A DNA stretch of 64,000 nucleotides from Terriglobales bacterium (GCA_035651995.1 DASRER010000028.1:62001-126000), one strand, 5' to 3'; counted from the first letter of the stretch, positions 9,302 through 18,237 are shown. Numbers and translations are program-made. The notes: generated by a model from the sequence alone, not told the origin.

Positions 9302-11544
9302 TGAACAGCCGTCGCCGGACTTCACTCACCCTCATGCTCGCCCTGCTGCTGGTGGCCGCATCCGGCCTCGCGATTGCGCAGACCACCGCGCCCAAACAGG
9401 CGCCCAAAGCCGCGCCCCAAGCCACACCGGCGCGACCTTCCGCCGTTCCCAAGGCAACCGGTCCCATCCCGCAGTCGTGGAAGCAGGTCCCCATCCCGCC
9501 GCTGCATCCGTTCAAGGCGCAGGAACCCAAGCGCATCGAGCTGGCCAACGGCATGGTGCTGCTGCTTCAGGAAGACCACGAGCTGCCGTTGATTGACGGC
9601 ACCATCCGCATCCGCGGCGGCGACACCGAGGTCCCCAACGCGAAGACCGGCATGATGAACATCTACGGCGCGGCGTGGCGGCAGGGCGGCACCTCGCGCC
9701 TGACCGGCGACCAGATGGACGACCAGCTCGAAGCGCGCGCCGCGCGCGTCGAGACCACCACCGGCTCGGTCTCCACCACGGTTTCGTTTTCCTGCCTGAA
9801 GCAGGATTTCGAAAACGTCTTCCAGCTCGCCGTCGAGCTGCTGCGCGATCCCGCCTTCCGCCAGGACAAGATCGACCTGGCCAAAACGCGCGTGAAGAGC
9901 GGCATTTCGCGCCGCAACGACCAGGTGGGCGCCATCGTGAACCGGCTTTCGTCGCGCATCGCTTACGGCGCCGACAATCCTTACGGCCGCGAGCCGGAAT
10001 ACGACACGGTTGACGCCGTCACCCGCGAAGACCTGGCCGCCTTTCACAAGCAGCACGTGCACCCGAACAACATCATCGTGGGCATCGTCGGCGACTTCGA
10101 TCCTGCCCAGATGGAAGCGCGCCTGCGCCAGGCGTTCGATTCCTGGCCGAAGGGCCCGCAGGCCACGCCGCCCAGTTTCGAATTCCGCGGACCGAAGGCG
10201 AACACCATCTTCTTCGCGCCCAAGGACGACGTGAACCAGTCGTCCGTGCGCCTGATCCAGCTCGGCACCGACCGCCGCAATCCTGATTTCTTCAACATCG
10301 CGGTCATGGACCAGATCTTTTTCGCCGGCGGCTTCTCCGCGCGCTTCGTTGACGCCATCCGCACCAAGCGCGGCCTGGCCTACTCGGCCGGCGGCGGCTT
10401 CAGCGCGCCCTACGACCACCCCGGCACCTTCGACGCCGGCGCCGACACCAAGAGCCAGACCACGGTCGAGACCATCACGGCCAGCTTCGACGAGATCAAG
10501 GACATGGCAAAAAATCCCGCCACGCCCGACGAACTCAAGCGCGGCAAAGACGCCATCCTCAACTCGTTCATCTTCACCGTGGATTCGAAGGACAAGATCC
10601 TCAGCGAGCGCATGACCTACGAACTGTTCCACTTCCCCGCCGACTACCTGGAGCGCTACAAAGCGGGCGTGGAAAAAACCACCCTGGAAGACGTCAAGCG
10701 CGTTTACGACAAGTACATCCACCCTGAGCAGATGGCCGTGCTCGTCGTCGGCAAGGCGTCTGACTTCGATAAGCCGCTTTCCTCGCTGGGCAAGCCGGTC
10801 GAGACCATCGATCTCACCATCCCGCCGCCCGGCGGCAGCAAGGGCAAGGCCGGCGGCGCAAGGGAAGCGCCCGCCAACACGCCCGAAGCCAAAGCGCTGC
10901 TGGCAAAGGTCGTCAGCGCCCTCGGCGGCGAAGAAAAACTGCGCGGCATCAAGTCGCTGCGCACCACCGCCGAGGTCACCCAGAAGACCCCGATGGGCGA
11001 CATCACCATGAACCGCAAAGTTACGGTTGCCCATCCCGACCGCGCCGCGCTCAGCATGCAATCACCGATGGGCGAGATGCAGCTGGTCATCACGCCGCAG
11101 GCGGCGTTTGCCATGACGCCGCAGGGCGCACAGGACCTGCCGCCCTCGGCGCGCACCGACTTCCTCCGCGACCTGCATCGCAGCATGCACTGGGTCGCCG
11201 GACACTCGGACGAGCCGGGGTTCGCCGTGCGGCTTGACGGCACGAAGAAAATCGGCAACGTCGAAGCGCAGGTCCTCGACCTGGAATCGGCCGACTCGCG
11301 CGCTCGCTGGTTCGTCGACCCCGCCACCGGCCTCGTCCTGCGCGAAGAACACCAGGGCACTGGACGCGACGGCAGCCCCGTCGACGCCGCCACCGACTTC
11401 GCCGACTACAAAGCCGTGGACGGCATCCTGTTCCCCTTTACTTCAACGCAGTACCAGAACAACGAGGTCAGCGCGAACGTGAAAGTCAGCCAGATCGAAG
11501 TGAACCCGCAGGTGGACGAGAAAACATTCCAGAAACCGCAGTAA
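9301..11544 (+). CDS. Non-catalytic M16 peptidase homologue fused to a lipoprotein-carrier-like domain
   Basis: 747-residue exported protein. A signal peptide covers about residues 1-26 and a Pro/Ala-rich linker follows to about residue 58. The M16 fold spans about 70-520, but the zinc motif is gone: the place of H-x-x-E-H reads N120-I-Y-G-A124, so this chain cannot bind catalytic zinc. After a linker, residues about 535-747 form a separate beta-rich domain (ALGGEEKLRGIKSLRTT, later LVLREEHQG) resembling LolA/outer-membrane-lipoprotein-sorting proteins. Its ATG shares one base with the TAA of the catalytic M16 gene, with AAAGGAGG just upstream, so the two are translated together and probably form a heterodimer. 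Confidence 0.85.
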   Translation: MNSRRRTSLTLMLALLLVAASGLAIAQTTAPKQAPKAAPQATPARPSAVPKATGPIPQSWKQVPIPPLHPFKAQEPKRIELANGMVLLLQEDHELPLIDGTIRIRGGDTEVPNAKTGMMNIYGAAWRQGGTSRLTGDQMDDQLEARAARVETTTGSVSTTVSFSCLKQDFENVFQLAVELLRDPAFRQDKIDLAKTRVKSGISRRNDQVGAIVNRLSSRIAYGADNPYGREPEYDTVDAVTREDLAAFHKQHVHPNNIIVGIVGDFDPAQMEARLRQAFDSWPKGPQATPPSFEFRGPKANTIFFAPKDDVNQSSVRLIQLGTDRRNPDFFNIAVMDQIFFAGGFSARFVDAIRTKRGLAYSAGGGFSAPYDHPGTFDAGADTKSQTTVETITASFDEIKDMAKNPATPDELKRGKDAILNSFIFTVDSKDKILSERMTYELFHFPADYLERYKAGVEKTTLEDVKRVYDKYIHPEQMAVLVVGKASDFDKPLSSLGKPVETIDLTIPPPGGSKGKAGGAREAPANTPEAKALLAKVVSALGGEEKLRGIKSLRTTAEVTQKTPMGDITMNRKVTVAHPDRAALSMQSPMGEMQLVITPQAAFAMTPQGAQDLPPSARTDFLRDLHRSMHWVAGHSDEPGFAVRLDGTKKIGNVEAQVLDLESADSRARWFVDPATGLVLREEHQGTGRDGSPVDAATDFADYKAVDGILFPFTSTQYQNNEVSANVKVSQIEVNPQVDEKTFQKPQ

Positions 11545-11782
11545 GTCCGCAGCTGGCTCCTGGCTGCCAGCTGCCAGCCCCCAGGTTGCCGGCAGCGCAC
11601 CGGGGGCCTTCGTGCCCTTTGTGGTCCCCCGTGTCGTTTGGGTTCCGCTGTTGCCTTTGCCTTTTAACCAGCAGCCAGCAGGGCGCTTACGCCGCTTGAC
11701 GACGCTCCCGGCTATTGCTAGTCTGATGAAGCGAATAAAAAGCGAATGTCGCTCTTCCCGGTAAATATTCCCTCAGAACAAG
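11545..11782. repeat. Intergenic gap with CTGGCTGCCAGCTGCCAG-type words
   Basis: Between the M16 pair and the PIN-domain gene. The first 35 bases carry overlapping copies of CTGGCT, GCCAGCTG and CCAGC words (11549-11585), a style repeated near 841-880 and 15600-15625. From about 11700 base composition falls visibly and stays low until the transposase, marking the left edge of the probable island. No gene is seen here. Confidence 0.4.
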
Positions 11783-12430
11783 TTACCCCGGAGCCTTGGG
11801 CTCAAAGTCCTCTGGATGGGGCCCGAGCCTCCGAAAATCAGGAATGAGCTCATTTTGGGCGGACAGCCGCACCGGTTCCTCGACGGCGATAAGTGACTTC
11901 ACCTTGTCGAAGTCTTTGTCCCAGCGCTGAAGCGCATCCACTCTCTTCAGAATTGCAGACGCAGCATGAATGGCGTCAGCAGGCTTCAGGTCGTAATCCC
12001 TAGACAGTTCGACCGCTTTTTTAGCCGTTCGCTCGTCTACAAGCACCTTCTGAATGAACTTCCACTCGAACATTCCGGCTATGTTGTTGATTTGATCCTT
12101 CGTCAATCGCTCATAAGGAGCGGTGTTCCTGTGGTAGTACTCCCACACCTCCTTGATTTGGTTCTCCTCGCCTTTGAAGAGTTTTTGCAGTTCTGGGTCT
12201 TTGGATGTAAGCGGCCTGGTTGCCCAATCAGGGAGATTTGGAATGACTGGCTGCATCCGTCGCGGCCTGATTACCTCAGCAATCGTGAACATGGAAGTCC
12301 AGATTTCTATTTCTTTGCGCTGCGCATGCAGTAGAACATCCTGACAGATCAATCTGCGATCATCCTCTTTTCGGTTAAGAAAGCAGATGAAGCAGGTTGT
12401 GTCCCAGTACAGTTTGCGCAGCTTACTCAT
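11783..12430 (-). CDS. PIN-domain protein, VapC-like putative toxin
   Basis: 215-residue PIN-domain protein. PIN nucleases use clustered acidic residues: here Asp10 in [10 protein letters not shown] at the N-terminus, Glu in FTIAEVI (about residue 52), Asp in [11 protein letters not shown] (about 152) and Asp in [11 protein letters not shown] near residue 170, all in the usual order. It is longer than most VapC toxins (about 130-150 residues), with extra helical sequence between the second and third motifs. Its start overlaps the 3' end of the upstream unknown gene by eight bases, so the pair is translationally coupled like a toxin-antitoxin unit. GC content is visibly lower than the surrounding chromosome, suggesting transfer. 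Confidence 0.75.
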   Translation of the reverse strand: MSKLRKLYWDTTCFICFLNRKEDDRRLICQDVLLHAQRKEIEIWTSMFTIAEVIRPRRMQPVIPNLPDWATRPLTSKDPELQKLFKGEENQIKEVWEYYHRNTAPYERLTKDQINNIAGMFEWKFIQKVLVDERTAKKAVELSRDYDLKPADAIHAASAILKRVDALQRWDKDFDKVKSLIAVEEPVRLSAQNELIPDFRRLGPHPEDFEPKAPG

Positions 12431-13220
12431 CAGCCATATCCTCTAAATATTCCTTGAGCGTTCGTCCGCCAGTGAAATCATCAACGAGGCCGGCCATTTC
12501 TTCGATAGTGGGCAGGGATTCTGTCTCTGCGTATAACCCCAGGTCTTCGAGGTCAACGCTAATGGGTATGCCTGCACTGTTCGCATGAACAATGCCGGAC
12601 ACAATCACGGTCGCGGGGAGCATGTCCTTCACTTGCGCTATGCGCTCAGGCGAAAACTGGCAGCGCACCGGCTTGCCGGTGTTCTTATCCCACACGCGAA
12701 ATTCGTGGGCTCTGTGAACCGACAACGATTCCAGACGGCCAATCACGGAACCGTAAGCGGCATACTTGGGATCGGTCAGTTCCTTGACATTCCTCAACGT
12801 TGCTTCGGTTATCAATTCTTCTTTCTTCGCATGACCGTTCTCGCCAACATATATGGCGGACGGCCCTAGCTGCTTTACGTTCCTAGCCAAATTCTTAATC
12901 TTCGCCAGGGCAGAATCGGGCATGCGCGGCGTGCGCTCCGCAGATTGAGACAGCATGTGAATATTGGTAAGCACCTGCTCGTTGATTGCCTCGCTCCAAT
13001 CCGGCATGTCAACGCGGCGCGGAAAGGGCGTCACCCCTACTACGGGCGGACTCGCTTTGCGCAGCACAGACACTTCCCACTTCACGCTGCCGCGCGGATC
13101 GTCAGACAAAGCAGAATCCAAGTCCTGGAGGACGCCGAGGAAGCTCCGCAGGCGCGCAATAAACGCCGGGAGCGTAATGCGGTCACTATTGCCTACGCGG
13201 AAAAATATCGGTTGCGGCAT
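12423..13220 (-). CDS. Unknown protein coupled to the PIN-domain gene (putative antitoxin or partner)
   Basis: 265-residue cytoplasmic protein that I do not recognise at family level. It has no signal peptide or membrane segment. A central part reads [19 protein letters not shown] and the C-terminus is acidic ([17 protein letters not shown], then [11 protein letters not shown]). The ATG at 13220 is chosen because GGGAGG lies seven bases upstream; two in-frame Met codons further upstream lack one. The gene overlaps the PIN-domain gene by eight bases and precedes it, the usual antitoxin-first order, but it is far larger than a classical VapB, so it may be a regulator or substrate-recognition partner instead. 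Composition is lower in GC than the genome. Confidence 0.6.
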   Translation of the reverse strand: MPQPIFFRVGNSDRITLPAFIARLRSFLGVLQDLDSALSDDPRGSVKWEVSVLRKASPPVVGVTPFPRRVDMPDWSEAINEQVLTNIHMLSQSAERTPRMPDSALAKIKNLARNVKQLGPSAIYVGENGHAKKEELITEATLRNVKELTDPKYAAYGSVIGRLESLSVHRAHEFRVWDKNTGKPVRCQFSPERIAQVKDMLPATVIVSGIVHANSAGIPISVDLEDLGLYAETESLPTIEEMAGLVDDFTGGRTLKEYLEDMADE

Positions 13221-13340
13221 TTTGCGGCCTCCCATGATACGCTTGGGTAGGCACACGTCAATTGGGCCACTTTATGAAGAATCACCCTGCGCCTTCCGCC
13301 AAGAATCCGAAGGGCGATTCACGCAATAATCAGCGGCCAT

Positions 13341-14291
13341 TTACACGACAGGAATTCCAGCGACTCGTCGAGCGGGCGATTCACACGCCCGCTCAGAAAC
13401 CTTCTTCAAAATCTCCCCAAAAATAAGGTTGCCCATCTCGCGCCGGTTGTACCGGAACGTGTACTCATTCAAATAGCTCTGCAAGTGCTTCTTGCTCACG
13501 GCGTGATACACGCCGCCGATGCCACGCTTCACCAGCGACCAGAAGCCCTCAATCGTGTTCGTGTGGACGTTTCCCTTCACGTACACACCCGCGCTGTGCT
13601 TGATGCGGCGATGCCGGTAACCCATCTGCGGCATGTGCTTGATGCCCTCGTAGCCCTTCAGTTCGTCTGTGAACACGGTGGACTTCGGCAGTACATACTT
13701 GCGAACGTTGCCGAGCAACGTCGCGCCAGTCACATCATCTAGCGCCAGCGCGACAACCTTGCCGCCGCGTTCCACTAAGCCCATCACTGGCGTCTTTTTC
13801 TTGTCGCCACGCATCGGGCGGCCAGCCCCATACTTGCGGACGCCGCCTACATAAGTTTCGTCAACCTCAACTGAGGAGCCCTCCAAACTCACATCTTCGG
13901 CCAGCAGCGTGCGAATCTGCTTGAACATGCGCCACGCGGTCTTGTACGTGACGCCAAGCTCGCGCTGAATCTGTTTCGCGGAGATGCCACAGCGAGTCGA
14001 GCCCATCAGGTACATGGCATAGAACCAGAGACGCAAAGACGTGGTGCTCTTTTCAAAGATCGTGCCAGCGAGCGGGTAGATGTGGTTCCCGCAGTGGTCG
14101 CACGCATACGCCGTGCGACCGCGTACCCGGTGGTGTTTGCGCTCTTGCTCGCATTTCGCGCAATAGGTGACGCCACCGGGCCAACGCTGCTCTTTGACAT
14201 GTTCAAGGCACGCATCGTCATTCGGAAACTCGGCGTGGAACTGCTCCACCGTGTACCGAAGCTCTTTCGGGATGGTCTGTCTCCGATTCAT
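13341..14291 (-). CDS. IS1595-family transposase
   Basis: 316-residue transposase of the IS1595 type. The N-terminal zinc ribbon has Cys44-x-x-Cys47 and Cys64-x-x-Cys67. The ISXO2-like catalytic domain shows Asp144 in VEVDETYVGG, Asp209 in FTDELKGY and the third residue in HTNTIEGFWSL (Asn245 or Glu248). The C-terminal HLQSYLNEYTFRYNRR is typical. The gene looks intact. Its start lies only seven bases after a good promoter -10 box, so the mRNA may be leaderless. I could not find the terminal inverted repeats or target duplication by eye, so the element ends are not annotated. It points away from the radical SAM gene whose 5' end it abuts. Confidence 0.92.
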   Translation of the reverse strand: MNRRQTIPKELRYTVEQFHAEFPNDDACLEHVKEQRWPGGVTYCAKCEQERKHHRVRGRTAYACDHCGNHIYPLAGTIFEKSTTSLRLWFYAMYLMGSTRCGISAKQIQRELGVTYKTAWRMFKQIRTLLAEDVSLEGSSVEVDETYVGGVRKYGAGRPMRGDKKKTPVMGLVERGGKVVALALDDVTGATLLGNVRKYVLPKSTVFTDELKGYEGIKHMPQMGYRHRRIKHSAGVYVKGNVHTNTIEGFWSLVKRGIGGVYHAVSKKHLQSYLNEYTFRYNRREMGNLIFGEILKKVSERACESPARRVAGIPVV

Positions 14292-15465
14292 GGGCCATAG
14301 TATCGCCTTTTGTTCTACTTGTTGTCAAGGGATAATTACCCTCTTCCCCACGCCCGCCGCCAACCTGGTCGGCATTGCCCGCCTGGCCGCCGAGGGCGCA
14401 TCTCTCTCCGCCGGACACAACGTGGAATACTTCACCATCGGCACGCGCTCGATCCTCAACCGCTGCAACGTGCCGCGCATGCCCTTCTCCTGGACCATCA
14501 ACCCCTACCGCGGCTGCGAATTCGCCTGCAAGTACTGCTACGCCCGCTACACGCACGAGTTCATGGAGATGCGCGACGGGCTCGACTTCGAGCGCAAGAT
14601 TTACGCGAAGCAGCATACGGCGGAGCAGCTCCGCCGAGACCTCCGGCGCGTGAAGCCCGGCGAGGAAATCGCCATCGGCACCGCCACCGACCCCTGGCAG
14701 CCCGCCGAGCGCCGCTATCAGGTCACGCGCGGCATCATGGAAGAACTCGCCCGCCACCGCGGCCTGAAGCTCGGCATCGTCACCAAGTCCACCCTGGTCC
14801 TGCGCGACCTCGACGTGCTCCGCGAAGTGGCGCGCCGCAACCAGCTGTTCGTGAACATCACCATCACCACGCTGAACGCGGACCTGGCGCGCCTGCTCGA
14901 GCCGCGCGCGCCGCGCCCCGATCTCCGCCTCGACGCCGTCAGCAAGCTCGTCGAGGGCGGCCTCGAAGCCGGCGTGATCTGCGCGCCCGTCATCCCCGGC
15001 ATCACCGACGCGCCTTGCGACCTCGACGCGCTCGTGCGCGCCGTCGCCCAGGCCGGCGGCAAATACATTTACGCCAATCCGTTGTTCCTGAAGCCGTGCT
15101 CGGCGAAGGTGTTCCTGCCGTTCCTGGAAGAGAAATTCCCGCAGCTGGTGAAGAGTTACCAGGCGCGCTACGGCGAGCGCGCCTTCGTGGACACCGCCTA
15201 CCGCCGCCGCATCTCCGGCCTGATGGCCAAGCTCCGCCGCAAGCACGGCCTGCATCGCGAGCAGATGGCCTCGGCGCCTGCCCAGCGCCGCGAAGCTCTC
15301 GACGCGCAGGGTGCCCCGCGTTTGCGCCAAGATCTTGGCGGCGCGACCGTGGGAACCGCTGCCGGCAGCAGCGAACAGCTGGACCTGTTCACTGCCGTTG
15401 CCGCAGCCAGCCCACGAACATCCCCAGCATCAGACCTGCCGTCGCGGCGCCGACCAGCCGTCTAG
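14290..15465 (+). CDS. Radical SAM protein, SPL/Rv2578c-like, 5' end disrupted by insertion
   Basis: Radical SAM protein related to the spore-photoproduct-lyase-like (Rv2578c) group, whose substrates are unknown. The 4Fe-4S cluster motif is C-x3-C-x2-C in GCEFACKYCYARY, preceded by PFSWTINPYRG. Further family sequence includes IAIGTATDPWQPAE and TKSTLVLRDLDVL. The C-terminus ends in a short SEQLDLF segment plus a loose tail. Family-like sequence begins at LFPTPAANLVGIARLAAE (about 14341), but no ATG, GTG or TTG lies between the transposase end and that point. The nearest in-frame start is ATG 14290, which overlaps the transposase start codon on the other strand. The native start was therefore probably lost to the insertion. 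Confidence 0.8.
   Translation: MGHSIAFCSTCCQGIITLFPTPAANLVGIARLAAEGASLSAGHNVEYFTIGTRSILNRCNVPRMPFSWTINPYRGCEFACKYCYARYTHEFMEMRDGLDFERKIYAKQHTAEQLRRDLRRVKPGEEIAIGTATDPWQPAERRYQVTRGIMEELARHRGLKLGIVTKSTLVLRDLDVLREVARRNQLFVNITITTLNADLARLLEPRAPRPDLRLDAVSKLVEGGLEAGVICAPVIPGITDAPCDLDALVRAVAQAGGKYIYANPLFLKPCSAKVFLPFLEEKFPQLVKSYQARYGERAFVDTAYRRRISGLMAKLRRKHGLHREQMASAPAQRREALDAQGAPRLRQDLGGATVGTAAGSSEQLDLFTAVAAASPRTSPASDLPSRRRPAV
14299..14328 (-). promoter_or_regulatory. Promoter of the IS1595 transposase
   Basis: On the minus strand TTGACA (14328-14323) is followed after 18 bases by GATACT (14304-14299). The transposase ATG begins at 14291, about where transcription would start, so translation may be leaderless. 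No ribosome site is visible before the ATG. Confidence 0.6.
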
Positions 15466-15526
15466 TTCCGCTCACGCGAAAGAACTTGGTCCTCGCCGGA
15501 TCGGCTTCCACCACGCCCACCGGCAT
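15389..15526 (-). CDS. Possible small membrane protein (uncertain)
   Basis: A 45-residue frame reading MPVGVVEADPARTKFFRVSG, then a hydrophobic stretch LVGAATAGLMLGMFVGWL and a basic end RQRQ looks like a one-pass membrane protein with a natural stop. It overlaps the loosely conserved 3' tail of the radical SAM gene on the other strand by 77 bases, and no ribosome site precedes the ATG. It could be a real small gene, or the C-terminal piece of a longer one whose upstream part is low-complexity Gly-rich sequence. Confidence 0.3.
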   Translation of the reverse strand: MPVGVVEADPARTKFFRVSGTRRLVGAATAGLMLGMFVGWLRQRQ

Positions 15527-15620
15527 CGCGGCCGCGCCGCCGCCTTCGCCGCCGATTCCTGCGCCATCGCCGCCGCGCCCGCCGCGTCCCGTTCCCGAGC
15601 CAGAAGCCAGAAGCCAGCAG

Positions 15621-16721
15621 CTACCCGCGCTCCATCGCCCTCTGGTAGAGAGCATGAAAATGATGCACGCACTTCTCCTGCTTCACGCTGAACCGCCCGC
15701 GCTGATAGCTCCGTGATCGCAGATTGCGCTGCACCTTCTCACAGATGCCGCCATCTTCCAGTTGGATTTCGTCGCTGAAGGCGACCGTCTTGGCCGGCGT
15801 CTCCGTCTGCAGCGCGGACTCGGGAAAATACCACTCGAAGACGGCCACGCACTTTTCCGGCCCGAGCGGCAGCACGATGTTCACCGAGACGTTGTCCGGA
15901 TAGCAGTTCAGCATCCAGTTGGGAAAGATCCAGAAGTACTCCGCCGTCTGTCCCGCCTGCGCCGCGTCGTAGCGCCGCGACTCGCTTCCCTTCTCTGGCG
16001 GACGAATCGGACTCCACTGCCGCGAGTATGTCGCGGCCGTCTCGGCGCGGTACGCCGAGTAGTCCAGCTCGCGGTTCAGACTGGGATGCACGCTCGGCAG
16101 GTGATACCCCTCGAGAAAATTGTCGATATACGTCTTCCAGTTGCACTCCATCACGTATTCACGCCGTTCGTGCAGCCTCATGCGCTCCAGGCCAAACTTC
16201 TCCGCCTGCGCCGGCAGCTCGCCCAGCCACTTCCGCAAATCCGGCGCGCCGCCATCCAGGTTTACGAACACCAGGCCCGACCACTCGGCCGCCTTGATCG
16301 GCGTGAGGCCGAACTTCTCGGGCGCGAAGTCCTCCACGCCTTCCATCTCCGGCGCGGTGATCAGGCGTCCGTCGAGGCCGTACGTCCAGCCGTGATAGCC
16401 GCAGCGAAAGACCTTCCTTGAGCCGCAGCCTTCCGCCGGCGGACCGGCGCGATGCCGGCACACGTTGTAGAAGCCGCGCAGATACTTGTCCGAGCCGCGC
16501 ACCACCAGCAGCGGCTCGCCCGCAACTTCCGTGGTGAAATAGTCGCCCGCATTGCGCACCTGCTCGCTGCGTCCGGCCAGTTGCCAGGTTCGCGCGAAAA
16601 TTTTTTCTTTCTCGGCGGCGAGCACGGCCGGATCGGTGTAAAGATTGGAAGGCAGCGTCCACGAGCGGGCCACGTCGCCGTGCACGCCGGCATCGGACTT
16701 GATCAGGCGCGGTTCAGACAC
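15621..16721 (-). CDS. Rieske non-heme iron oxygenase, alpha-subunit type
   Basis: 366-residue cytoplasmic aromatic-ring-hydroxylating-type oxygenase. The Rieske 2Fe-2S motif is Cys88-x-His90 in NVCRHR and Cys107-x-x-His110 in RCGYHGWTYG. The mononuclear iron site follows in DNFLEGYHLPSVHP with His207 and His212, and a late Asp is expected as third ligand. The Rieske loop is GPPAEGCGS, near the common GAPLxxG pattern. No ferredoxin reductase or beta-subunit gene is nearby, so electrons must come from elsewhere. The frame is open upstream but family sequence begins at about the GTG 16721; a TTG two codons earlier is possible. The substrate is unknown. Confidence 0.85.
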   Translation of the reverse strand: MSEPRLIKSDAGVHGDVARSWTLPSNLYTDPAVLAAEKEKIFARTWQLAGRSEQVRNAGDYFTTEVAGEPLLVVRGSDKYLRGFYNVCRHRAGPPAEGCGSRKVFRCGYHGWTYGLDGRLITAPEMEGVEDFAPEKFGLTPIKAAEWSGLVFVNLDGGAPDLRKWLGELPAQAEKFGLERMRLHERREYVMECNWKTYIDNFLEGYHLPSVHPSLNRELDYSAYRAETAATYSRQWSPIRPPEKGSESRRYDAAQAGQTAEYFWIFPNWMLNCYPDNVSVNIVLPLGPEKCVAVFEWYFPESALQTETPAKTVAFSDEIQLEDGGICEKVQRNLRSRSYQRGRFSVKQEKCVHHFHALYQRAMERG

Positions 16722-16775
16722 GGCCAAGATGATAATTGACCCTGCGGCCCGTGCGCGCCTGCAAGCGGGCAAAAC

Positions 16776-16807
16776 GGGCGCGCGGCGCGCCCGGCGCAAG
16801 CGCCGGC
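16776..16807. repeat. Two abutting hairpins in the Rieske/YbhB divergent gap
   Basis: GGGCGCG and CGCGCCC flank three bases at 16776-16792, immediately followed by GCCGGCGCAAGCGCCGGC (16790-16807). They lie between divergent genes. No T-run follows, so they are not obvious terminators. Confidence 0.4.
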
Positions 16808-16841
16808 TGATTACACTCTGAGCGGCGGCTTGAGGAACCTT

Positions 16842-17393
16842 ATGCGCGAGGTCCTGATCATTCTGGCGTTGTTCAGCTTCGCCGGCGCCGCTCCGCCGCA
16901 ACACGCACCCAAAGGAGGCGACGCCGTGGCGTTCACGCTGACCAGCTCGAGTTTCCAGAACAATCAGCCCATTCCGCGCAAATTCACGTGCGACGGCGAA
17001 GACGCCTCGCCGGCCCTGGCCTGGTCCGATCCGCCGAGCGGCACAAAGGCATTCGCGCTGATCGTCGACGATCCGGACGCTCCCGGCGGCGACTTTGTCC
17101 ACTGGGTCGCCTACGATCTCCCGGCCGGCGTGCACGCGCTTCCCGAGGGCGTGCCGAAAGCCGATGCCTTGCCCGCAGGCGGGCGCCAGGGCCGCACCGG
17201 CTTCGGGAGAGTGGGCTACGGTGGACCGTGTCCGCCGCCCGGCAAGCCGCATCACTACCGCTTCAAACTCTACGCGCTCTCCGGCACGCTCGGCCTTCCC
17301 GCCGGCCAAACGAAAGCAGCCGTACTGCGCGCCATCGGCGCACATCCGCTGGCGACTGCGGAACTGACCGGAACCTACGCGCGAGCCCGCTGA
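16842..17393 (+). CDS. YbhB/YbcL family Raf kinase inhibitor-like protein
   Basis: 183-residue PEBP-fold protein with a hydrophobic N-terminal signal (REVLIILALFSFAGAA), so it is probably exported. Family signatures are FTCDGEDASPALAWSDPP, LIVDDPDAPGGDFVHWVAYDLP and GGPCPPPGKPHHYRFKLYAL, the anion-binding pocket region. Bacterial members have no agreed function. ATG 16842 is chosen with GAGGA a few bases upstream; an in-frame TTG lies four codons earlier. Confidence 0.88.
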   Translation: MREVLIILALFSFAGAAPPQHAPKGGDAVAFTLTSSSFQNNQPIPRKFTCDGEDASPALAWSDPPSGTKAFALIVDDPDAPGGDFVHWVAYDLPAGVHALPEGVPKADALPAGGRQGRTGFGRVGYGGPCPPPGKPHHYRFKLYALSGTLGLPAGQTKAAVLRAIGAHPLATAELTGTYARAR

Positions 17394-17556
17394 TCAGGGC
17401 CGGCAGCGAGGGCAGAAAGCGCCGCAGAGCCTCCGCCTCGTTGGCCACCGGCCGCTGCGCGATCACCTCGCCGCTTCCTTCATCGCCGTGCAGTAGCAGA
17501 ATCGGTGGTGAAGATCTGCGCCAGCGTGGATCAACTCGGCGCCAGGTACTCAGTAC

Positions 17557-18237
17557 TCACATCAACTTCGCCACCAACTCTTCCATCGACTCCACCCGCG
17601 GCAAATCCGTCCCGCAATACGTCCCGCTCACATCGAACAGCATTGCCCGCATTCCCGCGTTCATCGCGCCCAGGTAGTCGACCGAGTAGATATCACCGAC
17701 ATACAGCGACTCATCGGCGCTCGCCTTCATTGTCGTGAGCGCGGCCTCGAAAATCCGCCGGTCAGGCTTCTCATGGCCAATCACGCCAGAGTCGGTGACG
17801 GAATCGAAACACCCGCCCAGACCAATTCGCTCCAGCAGCTTCTCCACACTTCCGTCCGAATTGCTGATCACGCCCAGCCCGTACCGCGAGCGCAGCGTCG
17901 CCAACGCCTCGCGCGTTCCCGGCAGCACGCGGTCCCAGTTCTGCGAATTGCGTGCCTCAGCGACCAGGGCGGGAAGGAGCCGTTGAGAGGCGTCACGATC
18001 GTCGATCGCGAGCTGCCGCAGCAGCCCGGAACAAAAAACTTCCCAGTAGTGTTGATCGCCGAGTTTGTGGCCGTCAGCTGCCGCCGCATCGCGACGCCGC
18101 CGCGCCTCGCGTTCAGCCGCACGCAGCTGCTCGGGCGAAGGCTCCACGCCGCGGTCGAGCAGCGGCGCCAGCGTGCGCCGCAAATCGGGAAACACCAGCG
18201 TGTTCCCCGCGTCGAAGAAGATGGCCTTGAGTTTCAA
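17557..18237 (-). CDS. HAD-superfamily hydrolase
   Basis: About 226-residue HAD subfamily IA hydrolase. Motif I is FFDAGNTLVFPD with nucleophile Asp9; the position two residues later is Gly rather than Asp, as in haloacid-dehalogenase-like members and unlike classical phosphatases. Motif II is VISNSDGS, motif III the Lys in GHEKPDRRIF and motif IV GDIYSVDYLGAMNAG. A helical cap lies between motif I and II. The reaction (phosphatase or dehalogenase) is not certain. A TTG at 18237 just before motif I is the likely start; an open frame extends 24 codons further without similarity. Confidence 0.8.
   Translation of the reverse strand: MKLKAIFFDAGNTLVFPDLRRTLAPLLDRGVEPSPEQLRAAEREARRRRDAAAADGHKLGDQHYWEVFCSGLLRQLAIDDRDASQRLLPALVAEARNSQNWDRVLPGTREALATLRSRYGLGVISNSDGSVEKLLERIGLGGCFDSVTDSGVIGHEKPDRRIFEAALTTMKASADESLYVGDIYSVDYLGAMNAGMRAMLFDVSGTYCGTDLPRVESMEELVAKLM

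Noticed and set aside
13257-14340. Terminal inverted repeats and target duplication of the IS1595 element
   Set aside because: I compared both flanks by eye and found no convincing matching ends, so element borders are left open.
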